DNA of 64,000 nt from Pedobacter kyonggii (GCF_004310665.1 NZ_SIXF01000009.1:1-64000), one strand, 5' to 3'; numbered from the stretch's first letter, positions 32,385 to 43,871 are shown. The notes: a model not told the origin generated them from the letters alone. Made by a program: numbers and translations.

Positions 32385-35033
32385 TTAATATTTATATTCA
32401 AAATGATAGCTACCTGAGCCTATTTCTTCTTTTTTATCAGTTTTCGGCAATACTACGGTAGCGGTTGCATTGGCCGGAACGGTTACGTCGAGTTTAAAAA
32501 ACCCATCTGCAATTGTCCACGATGATTTAACAGTACCATACACCGTCTCCAGTTCTGCCGATGCGCTGGTTAATTTCCCTCCTGGTCTCGGTGCAATTAA
32601 AATGGTTTTGTAACCTGGTTGTGCTGATACCGGATTAATGCCGGCAATATTTTTATACATCCAATCGCCGATAGCTCCGTAGGCATAATGGTTAAAAGAA
32701 TTCATATCAGCCGTTTGGAAAGACCCATCCTGTTTAATACCGTCCCAGCGCTCCCAGATGGTGGTTGCTCCCATTTTAACCGGATATAACCACGAAGGGT
32801 AACTTTCCTGCAGTAACAGATTGTAAGCTACATCTTCGTGTCCAAAGCGGCTTAATACGTGGCAAAGGTATGGCGTGCCCAAAAAACCTGTAGTCAGGTG
32901 GTTTCCGTAATCTTTTACATTATCAACCAATCTTTGTGCAGCCTGTGCACGTAAGTTGTCAGGCAGCATATCAAACTGTAAGGCCAATACATATGCTGTT
33001 TGGGTGTTGGAGATCAACTTTCCATTCGGCGTCATATTTTCTTTGATATAAGCCGCTTTAATCTGCTCCAATAATGCATTGTATTTGGTTACATCCTCTG
33101 TTTTGCCCAATACCTTTGCTGCATTTATAAGCAACTGTGTAGAATGCGCATAAAATGTTTGGGCAATCATATACTTGTCCGTCACCGCGGCACGGCCATC
33201 ATTATCATCATTAGGACGGTAAAACAACCAATCGCCAAAGTGAAAACCGGTGTTCCAAAGATTGTTCTTCGCCACTGAAGAAATATAATCAACCCACTTT
33301 TTCATACTGCCATACTGCGTTTCCAATATGCCTTTATCTCCATACGAAACATACATATCCCAGGGGATAATAGTGGCGACATCGGCCCAACCAGCAGAAC
33401 CTGCGTCATTTTGGTTCAGCACATTTGGAACAACAAAAGGAACGCTGCCATTAGGAAGCTGATCTGCAGAAACATCTTTTAGCCATTTGGTAAAAAAGCC
33501 CGATACATCCATGTTATATGCAGCTGTTGTGGCAAATGCCTGTGCATCACCCGTCCAACCCAAACGTTCGTCTCTTTGCGGACAATCTGTTGGCACATCA
33601 ACAAAATTTCCTTTCTGTCCCCATGAAATATTGTGCTGCAGTTGATTTAGCAAAGGGTTTGAAGTCGTGAATTTTCCGGTGGTTTTCATATCCGAATAAA
33701 CAGCTACGGCGGTAAGGTTTTCCAATTTTAGTTCGCCAGGGTACCCATCTATTTTGACGTACCTAAACCCCTGAAAAGAAAAATGAGGTTCGAATACCTG
33801 TTCGGTTCCACCTTTTAAAATATAATTGTTCTGCTGTTTTGCCGACCGGAGGTTAGTGGTATAAAAATTTCCTTCTTTGGTTAATACCTCAGCATGGCTA
33901 ATGGTAATTTTGCTACCTGCTGCACCTTTGGCTTTTAACATTACCCAGCCCACTAAGTTCTGCCCAAAATCAACCACGGTTTCACCTTTTGGGGTCTTAA
34001 ATATTTTTAAGGCTTTAAACGTTTCGTGTTTGCTTACCTGCGGTCCGCTCATCCCAACCAGCTTTTCCGGGCCCTTGGCGAGTTCCTGCACAGGTTTCCA
34101 GGAAGTGTTTTCTTTAAAGCCAGTATTACTCCAGCCTTGGGGCTCTAAACGGGCATCGTAGGTTTCTCCGTCATAAATATTGGAGGCAAGTATTGGCCCA
34201 TAACCTGTTTTCCAGCTGTTATCGCTTATAATGGTTTCTGTGGTTCCGTCAGTATATTTTACTTCCAGTTGTATCAATAAAGCTCTGGTATCGCCATAAA
34301 ATTGTTTTTGATTACTAAACCCGATACGTCCTTTGTACCAGCCATCGCCTAACGAAACACCAATTACATTGGCCCCTTTCTTTAGTGATTGCTTAACATC
34401 GTAAACCTGATATTGAATATGATCTTTATAACTTGTCCACCCTGGTGCAAAATAAGCGTTGCTAACCCGTCCGCCGTTAATATTGGCCTCATACAAACCC
34501 TTAGCAGTTATGTAAGCCATTGCAGATTTTACATCTTTTTTCAGGTTAAATTCTTTTCTGAATAGTGGACTGGCCAGCGAAGTATCTTTTCCTATTACCG
34601 AAATCCATTTTGCACTCCAGTCTTCAGGTTTTAAACCTGTTTGAAAAAACTGAACCGGCGACCATGCAGATGTATTTCCGTGGTTATCTTTTACCCTAAC
34701 CTGCCAGTAATATTTGGTTTTTGAGGATAATCCGGGGCCATCATAGGCAATCAATACCGATTGATCATCTTTTACCGCAGCCTTCCATAAAACTTTATCA
34801 ATATTTGCTGTTGTACCCAGTCTGATTTCGTAACTGCGCTGTTTGGTGTTTTTTAGATCCGAAACAATTTTCCAGCTAAATCTGGGTTTTGGATTATCAA
34901 TACTAAAAGGATTTACTAAATGCTCAACGGTGAAATCTTTTACCGAGATTTTCTGTGCTAAAACATTCGTTGTAAATAAAAGAAATAAGGCAAGGGTAGT
35001 TATTGTGCCTGAGGTACAGGAATTCTTGTTCAT
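32385..35033 (-). CDS. Alpha-L-rhamnosidase, glycoside hydrolase family 78
   Basis: An 882-residue exported enzyme (signal to about residue 26). Domains in order: an N-terminal Ig-like domain (LVNPFSIDNPKPRFSWKI), Bac_rhamnosid_N (SAMAYITAKGLYEANINGG), the concanavalin-like domain, the alpha/alpha barrel with the catalytic acidic block DCPQRDERLGWTGDAQ, and a C-terminal beta-sandwich. It removes terminal L-rhamnose from plant polysaccharides or flavonoid glycosides. It is not in a typical SusCD locus, which is unusual for this phylum. Confidence 0.95.
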   Translation of the reverse strand: MNKNSCTSGTITTLALFLLFTTNVLAQKISVKDFTVEHLVNPFSIDNPKPRFSWKIVSDLKNTKQRSYEIRLGTTANIDKVLWKAAVKDDQSVLIAYDGPGLSSKTKYYWQVRVKDNHGNTSAWSPVQFFQTGLKPEDWSAKWISVIGKDTSLASPLFRKEFNLKKDVKSAMAYITAKGLYEANINGGRVSNAYFAPGWTSYKDHIQYQVYDVKQSLKKGANVIGVSLGDGWYKGRIGFSNQKQFYGDTRALLIQLEVKYTDGTTETIISDNSWKTGYGPILASNIYDGETYDARLEPQGWSNTGFKENTSWKPVQELAKGPEKLVGMSGPQVSKHETFKALKIFKTPKGETVVDFGQNLVGWVMLKAKGAAGSKITISHAEVLTKEGNFYTTNLRSAKQQNNYILKGGTEQVFEPHFSFQGFRYVKIDGYPGELKLENLTAVAVYSDMKTTGKFTTSNPLLNQLQHNISWGQKGNFVDVPTDCPQRDERLGWTGDAQAFATTAAYNMDVSGFFTKWLKDVSADQLPNGSVPFVVPNVLNQNDAGSAGWADVATIIPWDMYVSYGDKGILETQYGSMKKWVDYISSVAKNNLWNTGFHFGDWLFYRPNDDNDGRAAVTDKYMIAQTFYAHSTQLLINAAKVLGKTEDVTKYNALLEQIKAAYIKENMTPNGKLISNTQTAYVLALQFDMLPDNLRAQAAQRLVDNVKDYGNHLTTGFLGTPYLCHVLSRFGHEDVAYNLLLQESYPSWLYPVKMGATTIWERWDGIKQDGSFQTADMNSFNHYAYGAIGDWMYKNIAGINPVSAQPGYKTILIAPRPGGKLTSASAELETVYGTVKSSWTIADGFFKLDVTVPANATATVVLPKTDKKEEIGSGSYHFEYKY

Positions 35034-35198
35034 ATTGGTTAGCGTTAATTTTTAGTCTTAACTACACGATAATCAGAAATATTATTTAACCAACCGTCCT
35101 GTACTGTTATGAAAAATTAAGCGTTAGCACAACGGCAATAATTTAATAAAACACCACTTATCAAACTAACAACAACAAACGAGCAACAAAAATAAAGA

Positions 35199-35783
35199 TT
35201 ATCGATTCATTAACCGGGCAACATATTTGCCTATAATATCGAACTCTAAATTTACCGTATCGCCAACTTCAACTTCCTGTAAATTGGTATGTTCGAAGGT
35301 ATAAGGGATGATAAATACTGAAAACTCGTCCGCCTGAGAATTTACAACAGTTAAGCTGATACCGTTTACACAGGCAGAACCTTTTTCTACTGTTACATTT
35401 CCGGCCGAAGCATCGTATTTAAAGCGGTACTCCCAACTTCCATCCAGTGCTTCACGTTTCACGCAAACAGCAGTCTGGTCTACATGCCCCTGCACAATAT
35501 GACCATCTAAACGGGCATTCATCTGCATGCAGCGCTCAAGGTTAACTTTACTGCCTACTTTTAAACCATCGAGATTGGTTTTGTTTAGCGTTTCATCTAT
35601 AGCGGTAACGGTATGCGTTCCATCATTTAAAGCCACCACTGTCAGGCACACTCCATTATGGGCTACACTCTGGTCGATTTTCAGCTCATGGCTAATTGCA
35701 GAAGAGATGGTAAAGTGGATGTTGGTATGATCGTTTTTAATGGCAGTAACTTCGCCAAGCGTTTCTATAATTCCTGTGAACAT
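35199..35783 (-). CDS. ribE: Riboflavin synthase alpha chain
   Basis: A 194-residue protein with two lumazine-binding repeats: MFTGIIETLGEV at the start, VAHNGVCLTVV in the first, GHIVQGHVDQT between and GSACVNGISLTVV in the second. It converts two 6,7-dimethyl-8-ribityllumazine molecules to riboflavin. The MFTGIIE start is the family hallmark and fixes the start codon. No other rib genes are adjacent. Confidence 0.97.
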   Translation of the reverse strand: MFTGIIETLGEVTAIKNDHTNIHFTISSAISHELKIDQSVAHNGVCLTVVALNDGTHTVTAIDETLNKTNLDGLKVGSKVNLERCMQMNARLDGHIVQGHVDQTAVCVKREALDGSWEYRFKYDASAGNVTVEKGSACVNGISLTVVNSQADEFSVFIIPYTFEHTNLQEVEVGDTVNLEFDIIGKYVARLMNR

Positions 35784-35805
35784 TTATAATGTATTTTTTT
35801 TACAT

Positions 35806-35890
35806 CGTCATTCCCGCGCAGGCGGGAATCTTAATCCCCCATACAAATCCTACCGAGGGATTACGATTCCCAATCAAGTTGGGAATGACG
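35806..35890. repeat. REP-like element (CGTCATTCCCGC...GAATGACG)
   Basis: Two hairpins framed by CGTCATTCCC and GGGAATGACG, just upstream of the riboflavin synthase start. Same family as 32254-32325. Confidence 0.7.
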
Positions 35891-35909
35891 ATCGCGCTAA
35901 ATCTATTCT

Positions 35910-37421
35910 TTAATATTTCAATCTATTTTTTCTCCAATCGGAGCTATTTTTAACTGCTGCACCACCCAACTCCACTTCCTTTTTATCAAACAGTTTTGCA
36001 GCAATTACCGCGGCAATTAAGGCTTCTGTTTCATCCTGTACCTTTAAGTTTTCTGGCTTAAAGTATTTACCTACAAAATGCGTATCGAAATTACCCGTTT
36101 TAAAAGCCTCGTGCTGCATCACAAATTTACCAAAACCTAAAGTAGTTTCTATCCCCGTAATATCATATTCTTCAATTGCTCTCACCATTCGAGCAATCGC
36201 TTCTTCCCTATCTTTCCCATAAGTGATCAGTTTGGCGATCATAGGATCATAATAAATCGGGATTTCCATGCCCTGCTCAAAGCCATCATCAACCCTTACT
36301 CCATTGCCTTTGGGCGTATTGTAAGTCTGCAAAGTACCAATATCAGGCAGGAAATTATTGGCCGGATCTTCTGCATAAACTCGAAGTTCTATAGCATGTC
36401 CACTAATTTTCAAATCCTCCTGTTTAAAACTAAGTCTTTCGCCTGAGGCTATTTTCAGCTGTTCTTTTACCAGATCTATACCTGTAATTAATTCGGTTAC
36501 GGGATGTTCTACCTGCAATCGGGTATTCATTTCCAGGAAAAAGAAATCGAGGTTTTCGTCCAAAATAAACTCAACAGTACCTGCACCGCTATAATTAACC
36601 GAACGGGCCACATCTACTGCGCATTTACCCATCTGCTGCCTGATTTCTTCGGTTAAAACCGACGAGGGTGCTTCTTCTACTACTTTTTGATGACGGCGCT
36701 GAATAGAGCATTCCCTTTCAAAAAGATGAACAATATTGCCATGGCTATCGCCCAAAACCTGTATTTCGATATGTCTCGGCGAGGTAACATATCGTTCGAT
36801 AAAAACAGCCCCATCACCAAAGGCCGAGGTAGCCTCACTTACCGCAAGCTGCATCTGTTCTTCAAAATCTTCAGCCCGCTCTACAATACGCATACCCTTG
36901 CCCCCGCCACCTGCAGCAGCTTTGATCAATATGGGGAAACCAACTTCGATGGCACGCTGTTTTGCCTCTCCTACATCCTGAATGGCTTCTTCCGTTCCAG
37001 GAACCATCGGGATGTTATATTTTAATGCTGCCGCCTTTGCTGAAAGTTTATTGCCCATGGTTTCCATGGCTTCTGGCGACGGACCGACCAAAATCAACCC
37101 TGCATCGGCAACTTTCTGTGCAAAACCTGCATTTTCAGACAAAAAACCATAGCCTGGATGAATGGCCTCTGCGCCGGTTAATTTACAGGCTTCGATAATC
37201 TTCTCTCCTACCAGGTAACTTTGGTTGGATGGAGCCGGCCCGATACAAACCGCCTCATCAGCATAACGTACATGCAGCGCATTACGATCTGCTTCTGAAA
37301 AAACAGCAACTGTTTTGATGCCCATTTCCTTCGCAGAGCGCATAATGCGCAAAGCGATTTCGCCACGGTTAGCGATTAAAAGTTTAGAGATTGGGGTTAT
37401 GAGTTTGGAGTGGTTAGGCAT
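35910..37421 (-). CDS. accC: Biotin carboxylase (acyl-CoA carboxylase subunit)
   Basis: A 503-residue ATP-grasp carboxylase. The N-terminal domain is KLLIANRGEIALRIMRSA, the ATP-binding glycine loop is KAAAGGGGKGMR, the catalytic region includes FFLEMNTRLQVEHPVTE, and the C-terminal domain includes EDPANNFLPD. It carboxylates biotin on a carrier protein using ATP and bicarbonate. No biotin-carrier domain is fused (unlike pyruvate carboxylase), and no carrier or carboxyltransferase gene is adjacent. It could serve acetyl-, propionyl- or another acyl-CoA carboxylase. Confidence 0.93.
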   Translation of the reverse strand: MPNHSKLITPISKLLIANRGEIALRIMRSAKEMGIKTVAVFSEADRNALHVRYADEAVCIGPAPSNQSYLVGEKIIEACKLTGAEAIHPGYGFLSENAGFAQKVADAGLILVGPSPEAMETMGNKLSAKAAALKYNIPMVPGTEEAIQDVGEAKQRAIEVGFPILIKAAAGGGGKGMRIVERAEDFEEQMQLAVSEATSAFGDGAVFIERYVTSPRHIEIQVLGDSHGNIVHLFERECSIQRRHQKVVEEAPSSVLTEEIRQQMGKCAVDVARSVNYSGAGTVEFILDENLDFFFLEMNTRLQVEHPVTELITGIDLVKEQLKIASGERLSFKQEDLKISGHAIELRVYAEDPANNFLPDIGTLQTYNTPKGNGVRVDDGFEQGMEIPIYYDPMIAKLITYGKDREEAIARMVRAIEEYDITGIETTLGFGKFVMQHEAFKTGNFDTHFVGKYFKPENLKVQDETEALIAAVIAAKLFDKKEVELGGAAVKNSSDWRKNRLKY

Positions 37422-37523
37422 TTGGCTAGACTTATAATCTTATTAAACCGGACTATTGACCATTAACTATTTAACTATTGACTAAAAACTTCGGACTTCC
37501 GTCTCCGGGTCTCCCGACTATAC

Positions 37524-38546
37524 CTACAAATGTAATATTATTTCGATAGCCTGATCGATCATTTCTGCACTCAGATCCAGGTGTGTAACCAAACGGATTG
37601 TACTTGCACTGGTGGTATTGCAATGGAGTCCTTTTTCTTTCAATTGATGTACAATTTTCTCTGCCGAACCTTTTTCTACTTCAAAAACAACAATATTGGT
37701 CTCAACAGGCATTACCGATTTTACATATTTTGCCATGGCCAGTGCATTTGCCAAAGCCTGCGCATGGGCATGATCGTCTTTTAAGCGTGTTACATGATGA
37801 TTGAGCGCATAAATGCCAGCAGCAGCCAAAAACCCTGCCTGGCGCATGCCTCCGCCAAAAGCTTTTCTAATTTTCCGGGCTTTATGAATCATTTGCTTGC
37901 TGCCCAATAGCACAGAGCCAACTGGTGCACCAAGTCCTTTAGATAGGCAGACCGAAATCCCATCAAAATATTTGCCGTACTCGCCTGCCTCATCGCCTGT
38001 AGCCACAAGTGCATTAAAAATACGCGCACCGTCTAAATGCAGTTTCAATCCTTTTATATTACAGAGGTGATGGATCGGGGCAATCTGTGATAAGGTATAG
38101 CAGCTTCCGCCACCTTTATTTACTGTATTTTCCAAAACAACCAAACTGGAGTTGGGGTAATGGATGTTATCTTCGTTAATTTCAGGTTCAATCAGTTCTG
38201 GTGTCAAAATTCCGCGTTCACCATACAACAATCTTACCGATGCGCCCGAGTGATAAGCAATGCCGCCAATTTCGTAGCGGTAAACATGTGCGGTCTGATC
38301 GCAGATCACCTCATCCATGGGCTGGGTAAAACACTTGATCGCAATCTGGTTGGTCATCGTTCCTGACGGGCAAAATAATCCAGCTTCCATATTAAAGGTC
38401 GAAGCCAGTTTTGTCTCCAACGCATGCACCGTTTCATCTTCACCAAAAACGTCGTCGCCCACTTTTGCATTCATCATGGCATCTAACATTCCGGCAGAAG
38501 GTTTGGTTACCGTATCACTCCTGAAATCTAAAAATCTGTTGTTCAT
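37524..38546 (-). CDS. ltaE: Low-specificity threonine aldolase (PLP-dependent)
   Basis: About 340 residues from ATG 38546 (MNNRFLDFRSDTVTKPS, which matches the family start; the upstream start at 38594 adds an unlikely hydrophobic run). The PLP-lysine region is DGISVCLSKGLGAPVGSVL. Other marks are GDDVFGEDETV and LHLDGARIFNA. It cleaves L-threonine or allo-threonine to glycine and acetaldehyde. Confidence 0.94.
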   Translation of the reverse strand: MNNRFLDFRSDTVTKPSAGMLDAMMNAKVGDDVFGEDETVHALETKLASTFNMEAGLFCPSGTMTNQIAIKCFTQPMDEVICDQTAHVYRYEIGGIAYHSGASVRLLYGERGILTPELIEPEINEDNIHYPNSSLVVLENTVNKGGGSCYTLSQIAPIHHLCNIKGLKLHLDGARIFNALVATGDEAGEYGKYFDGISVCLSKGLGAPVGSVLLGSKQMIHKARKIRKAFGGGMRQAGFLAAAGIYALNHHVTRLKDDHAHAQALANALAMAKYVKSVMPVETNIVVFEVEKGSAEKIVHQLKEKGLHCNTTSASTIRLVTHLDLSAEMIDQAIEIILHL

Positions 38547-38644
38547 TTCGCTATCTGGTTGTAAAATATTGTTGATGTTAAAAAAAAAGACCAATGCCTT
38601 TCCTGGTATAATTTTAAGGTTTTTCGGCGATTAAACGCCCTATA

Positions 38645-38666
38645 TAGTGTATTTTTTACACACTTA
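38645..38666. promoter_or_regulatory. GTGTA-N5-TACAC palindrome upstream of a BadF kinase
   Basis: The core GTGTATTTTTTACAC occupies 38647-38661, a perfect 5+5 inverted repeat with a T5 spacer. The same core appears at 40572 and 43829, and a variant at 59725. Proposed operator of the NUDIX regulator encoded at 39806. Confidence 0.65.
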
Positions 38667-38766
38667 ATTTTCGACAACAACAAATTGTTAAAAAATTATT
38701 AAAAAAAAGGATACAAAATATAAGACTTTTTATACTTTTATCGTGCTAAAACCAAAAATAAATAAA

Positions 38767-39627
38767 ATGATAGTAATTGCAGACGGCGGATCTACCAAAA
38801 CAAATTGGTGTTTGATTAACGAGGCCGGCAGAAAAATTTACTTTAACACCGAAGGTTACAATCCATATTTTTCAAAAGGAGAGTACATTGTAAAGTCTTT
38901 GAATGAGACTCTTCCAGACCACTTGGAAAGAGAGAAATTAACAGCAGTTTATTACTACGGTGCCGGCTGTTCAACACCTGCAAATGTTAAGATTGTGGCT
39001 GATGCCATGCAACAGATCTTTACCAATGCAACCATTTTTGTAGGTCATGATTTACTTGCTTCATCTAGAGCACTCCTTGGAAACGAGCCAGGATTTGCAG
39101 CTATTTTAGGCACAGGTACAAATTCATGCCTTTATGATGGATCTGAGATTACCATGAACATCGATTCATTAGGTTATTTCCTGGGTGATGAAGGTAGCGG
39201 TTCGTACATCGGTAAACGCATTTTAAGCGATTACATGAAAGGCTACATGCCGAAAGGGCTACGTGAAGCTTTTTACGATAACTACGCTTTAACCAACGAA
39301 GATATTTTCGATAACATTTATAACAAGCCACTGCCAAACCGTTTCTGCGCAAGCTTTAGTAAATTCTTATACGATTTTAAAGATAACTACGAAGATTATG
39401 CTTTTGCTACCATTGACTATGCTTTTACTGCATTTTTCGAAGCATTGGTAATCCACTACCCTAACTATAAAGACCACAAATTAAACTGTGTGGGTTCTGT
39501 AGGTTATAGTTTCCGTGATATTTTAAGTATCGTGGCCGACCGTTACGAAATGGGCGTAGGCAAAATTATCCGCTCACCTATAGATGATCTGGTACATTAC
39601 CACCTGGAGCTAGCCCCTAAGGTTTAG
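38767..39627 (+). CDS. BadF/BcrA-type ATPase, N-acetylglucosamine-kinase-like
   Basis: About 286 residues from ATG 38767; the GTG at 38743 is less likely. The ASKHA-fold phosphate loop is VIADGGSTKTNWCLI, with the second block AILGTGTNSCLYDG and adenosine site GYFLGDEGSGSYIGKR. Related proteins phosphorylate N-acetylglucosamine or other amino sugars with ATP. A paralogue lies between pfkA and gapA. The putative operator at 38645 suggests control with glycolysis. Confidence 0.88.
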   Translation: MIVIADGGSTKTNWCLINEAGRKIYFNTEGYNPYFSKGEYIVKSLNETLPDHLEREKLTAVYYYGAGCSTPANVKIVADAMQQIFTNATIFVGHDLLASSRALLGNEPGFAAILGTGTNSCLYDGSEITMNIDSLGYFLGDEGSGSYIGKRILSDYMKGYMPKGLREAFYDNYALTNEDIFDNIYNKPLPNRFCASFSKFLYDFKDNYEDYAFATIDYAFTAFFEALVIHYPNYKDHKLNCVGSVGYSFRDILSIVADRYEMGVGKIIRSPIDDLVHYHLELAPKV

Positions 39628-39701
39628 TTGGGAGTTTTCAGTTTGGAGCTTCCCAGCCCGGAATCTTTAGTCCAGAGTCGTATAAAATATAATACACAAG
39701 C

Positions 39702-39736
39702 AAAAAATCCCCGATTTAAATTCAAATCGGGGATTT
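39702..39736. terminator. Bidirectional terminator between BadF and NUDIX genes
   Basis: Stem AAAAATCCCCGATTT / AAATCGGGGATTTTT with a 5-nt loop and flanking A/T runs on both sides, between convergent genes. Confidence 0.85.
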
Positions 39737-39805
39737 TTTTTATATAACAAGTTTAATTATTTTTTGCTTTCTTTCAACTCTCCGCTTCACGCTTAAGGCT
39801 CTCCG

Positions 39806-40495
39806 CTAGAACGAGATCTCCTTCCCAAAAAGTTTAGCGTATTTTCGCTTATCAAAACGGTACAAAGTAGCCGCACGGTAAGAAACACCTTTTTGTTTTT
39901 CATCAAGCTCTTTTAGTACACCAAAACTCACAATTTTCTTTCTAAAGTTCCTCTTATCGAGTTTTTTACCCAAAACCAGCTCATAAACATGCTGCAATTG
40001 TGTTAAGGTAAATTTCTCTGGCAGGAGTTCGAAAGCAATTGGCTGGTGTTTAATCCGGCGTTTTATTTTTTCTAACCCTTTATCGTAAATTTTCTGGTGA
40101 TCGAAAGCCAGTTTAGGCAGATCGGTAATCGGCAGCCAATTGGCCCGTTTAGCATAAGTACTGATGGGGCGTAGTTCTTTATCACCGCCCAAACGGATCA
40201 AAGCATAATAAGCCAAAGTAATTACTCTTCCTTGCGGGTGCCTGTGCGGATCGCCAAAAGCATAATACTGCTCCATGTAAATACCGCGCAAACCGGTAAG
40301 TTCGTACAAAATGCGAGAGGCTGATTGATCTAAACTCTCATCAGGACCAACAATGTTACCGGGCAGTGCCCACCAATCTTTAAACGGTTCTTCATTCCTT
40401 TCGATCAGCAGGATTTTTAATTCCTTACCATCAAATCCAAACAAAACGCAATCTATCGAGAATACAGAATCTAAATGAGGTAAAATTTGTTCCAA
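39806..40495 (-). CDS. NrtR-type NUDIX transcription regulator
   Basis: A 229-residue protein: N-terminal NUDIX fold (residues 10-145) and C-terminal winged helix (about 155-225; TLTQLQHVYELVLGKKLDKR then NFRKKIVSFGVLKEL). The NUDIX box is degenerate (GPDESLDQSASRILYELTG in place of the REUxEE core), so the domain probably binds a ligand and does not hydrolyse nucleotides, as in the AraR/NrtR group. It is divergent from pfkA, with a shared palindrome between them, and probably senses a sugar metabolite to control glycolytic genes. Confidence 0.9.
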   Translation of the reverse strand: MEQILPHLDSVFSIDCVLFGFDGKELKILLIERNEEPFKDWWALPGNIVGPDESLDQSASRILYELTGLRGIYMEQYYAFGDPHRHPQGRVITLAYYALIRLGGDKELRPISTYAKRANWLPITDLPKLAFDHQKIYDKGLEKIKRRIKHQPIAFELLPEKFTLTQLQHVYELVLGKKLDKRNFRKKIVSFGVLKELDEKQKGVSYRAATLYRFDKRKYAKLFGKEISF

Positions 40496-40569
40496 AGTAA
40501 AATTTAGTTATTTTAAGCAGATAAAGGTATGACTTTCAATATTAAGTAAAAAAAATAAAATAAATTACT

Positions 40570-40590
40570 TAGTGTAAAAAATACACACTA
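40570..40590. promoter_or_regulatory. GTGTA-N5-TACAC palindrome between NUDIX gene and pfkA
   Basis: Core GTGTAAAAAATACAC at 40572-40586, directly upstream of TATATTCG (40589-40596), a near match to the Bacteroidota -7 box of pfkA. A bound regulator would cover the -33 region. Confidence 0.7.
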
Positions 40591-40606
40591 TATTCGTATT
40601 ATAAAG

Positions 40607-41593
40607 ATGGAGCCAAATATAAAAAATATAGCCGTATTAACTTCTGGAGGCGATGCCCCTGGAATGAATGCTGCAATCAGAGCTGTTGTACGTACCGGAA
40701 TTTACCATGGCATTAACATGTTTGGTGTAATGCAAGGTTACCAGGGTTTAATTACCGACAACATAAAACCAATGGACGCCCGTTCTGTAAGTAATATTTT
40801 ACACTTGGGTGGTACCATATTAAAAACTGCACGCTGTTTAGAGTTTAAAACAGACGAAGGTCAACAGATTGCCTACAATAACTTAAAGAAAAACGGTATT
40901 GATGGACTAGTGGTAATCGGTGGCGACGGAACATTCACCGGAGCGAAACGTTTTTCGGAAACTTTTGGAGTTAAGGTAATCGGTATACCGGGTACAATTG
41001 ATAACGACTTAGTTGGATCTGACTTTACCCTGGGTTACGATACTGCGATTAACACAGTAATCGAAGCGATCGATAAAATAAGAGATACTGCCGATGCGCA
41101 TGACCGTTTGTTCTTTATAGAAGTAATGGGCCGCGATTCGGGATGTATTGCATTAAGAAGTTCGATTGCCAGTGGTGCCGAAGCTGTTTTGTTACCTGAA
41201 AGAGAAACCAGCGTTAACGAATTGATTAATAAACTGGCCTTAGGCGCAGCTACAAAAAAATCATCGAGTATTGTTATTGTGGCCGAAGGTCATAAACAAG
41301 GCGGCGCTTATGATATTGCTAAAAAGGTAAAAGAAACTTTTGATCATTACGATACCAAAGTAACCATTCTTGGCCACCTTCAACGTGGTGGTAGCCCAAG
41401 CAGTTTCGACAGAATTTTGGGCAGTCGTTTAGGTTTTGCCGCAGTAAATGCGTTAATTGCAGGCCAAACGGAGCAAATGGTAGGCTTAAAAGGAAACGAA
41501 ATAAAATTAACCAGCATAAGAGAGGCTTTAACCGCTCATTCTTTTAAACTCGAGCCCGATTTAATGGAAATGACAGAGGTACTTTCAATATAA
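40607..41593 (+). CDS. pfkA: ATP-dependent 6-phosphofructokinase
   Basis: A 328-residue enzyme of normal length. Glycine-rich ATP sites are LTSGGDAPGMNAAIRAVVR and IGGDGTFTGAKRF. The active-site block is GIPGTIDNDLVGSDFTLGYD, and MGRDSGCIAL is the substrate region. It phosphorylates fructose 6-phosphate, the committed step of glycolysis. First gene of a pfkA-BadF-gapA operon (gaps of 1 and 7 nt). The -7-like box ends only 10 bp before ATG, so the mRNA leader is very short. Confidence 0.97.
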   Translation: MEPNIKNIAVLTSGGDAPGMNAAIRAVVRTGIYHGINMFGVMQGYQGLITDNIKPMDARSVSNILHLGGTILKTARCLEFKTDEGQQIAYNNLKKNGIDGLVVIGGDGTFTGAKRFSETFGVKVIGIPGTIDNDLVGSDFTLGYDTAINTVIEAIDKIRDTADAHDRLFFIEVMGRDSGCIALRSSIASGAEAVLLPERETSVNELINKLALGAATKKSSSIVIVAEGHKQGGAYDIAKKVKETFDHYDTKVTILGHLQRGGSPSSFDRILGSRLGFAAVNALIAGQTEQMVGLKGNEIKLTSIREALTAHSFKLEPDLMEMTEVLSI

Positions 41594-41594
41594 T

Positions 41595-43443
<1,849 letters not shown>

Positions 43444-43478
43444 CAAAAAAGTGCTTTAAGCGCTTTTCTAGACTATAT

Positions 43479-43512
43479 AAAAGGCAACATTATTCATTTA
43501 ATGTTGCCTTTT
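43479..43512 (+). terminator. Terminator of the pfkA-gapA operon
   Basis: Stem AAAAGGCAACATTA / TAATGTTGCCTTTT with a 6-nt loop, followed by a T-rich tail, 36 bp after the gapA stop. Confidence 0.88.
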
Positions 43513-43826
43513 TGTTTTAAACACAATTTTCACCTATAAAATTTCATTTCAAAACCACATCTAAAATTTATTTTATTCAATTTTTACATCAAAAATTCAC
43601 TTAACAACTCATAATACCTAAAAAATAACCCATAAATTTCGTAAAACTCACTTTTTACCAAGGATTAAACAAACGTTTGACTAAATCGTACCATAAATTG
43701 ACAATATTTAACAATTACTTAACATATTTTTCTGCTATATTTGCAACACAGTCGTTTTAAACACCAAAATCTCTTACAAAAGGGCAGGTAAATAAAAAAT
43801 GACAAAAAAAATACTTAAATTTTTCT

Positions 43827-43845
43827 TAGTGTATTTTTTACACTA
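43827..43845. promoter_or_regulatory. Perfect 19-bp palindrome at the sRNA promoter
   Basis: TAGTGTATTTTTTACACTA, the best copy of the recurrent GTGTA-N5-TACAC motif (core 43829-43843). It covers the position where the -33 element of the downstream TATATTTG promoter would be. Confidence 0.72.
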
Positions 43846-43858
43846 TCAAATTTTTTAC

Positions 43859-43866
43859 TATATTTG
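43859..43866 (+). promoter_or_regulatory. TAnnTTTG -7 promoter box
   Basis: TATATTTG, a full match to the Bacteroidota -7 consensus. Transcription would begin near 43872. Confidence 0.65.
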
Positions 43867-43871
43867 TAGAG

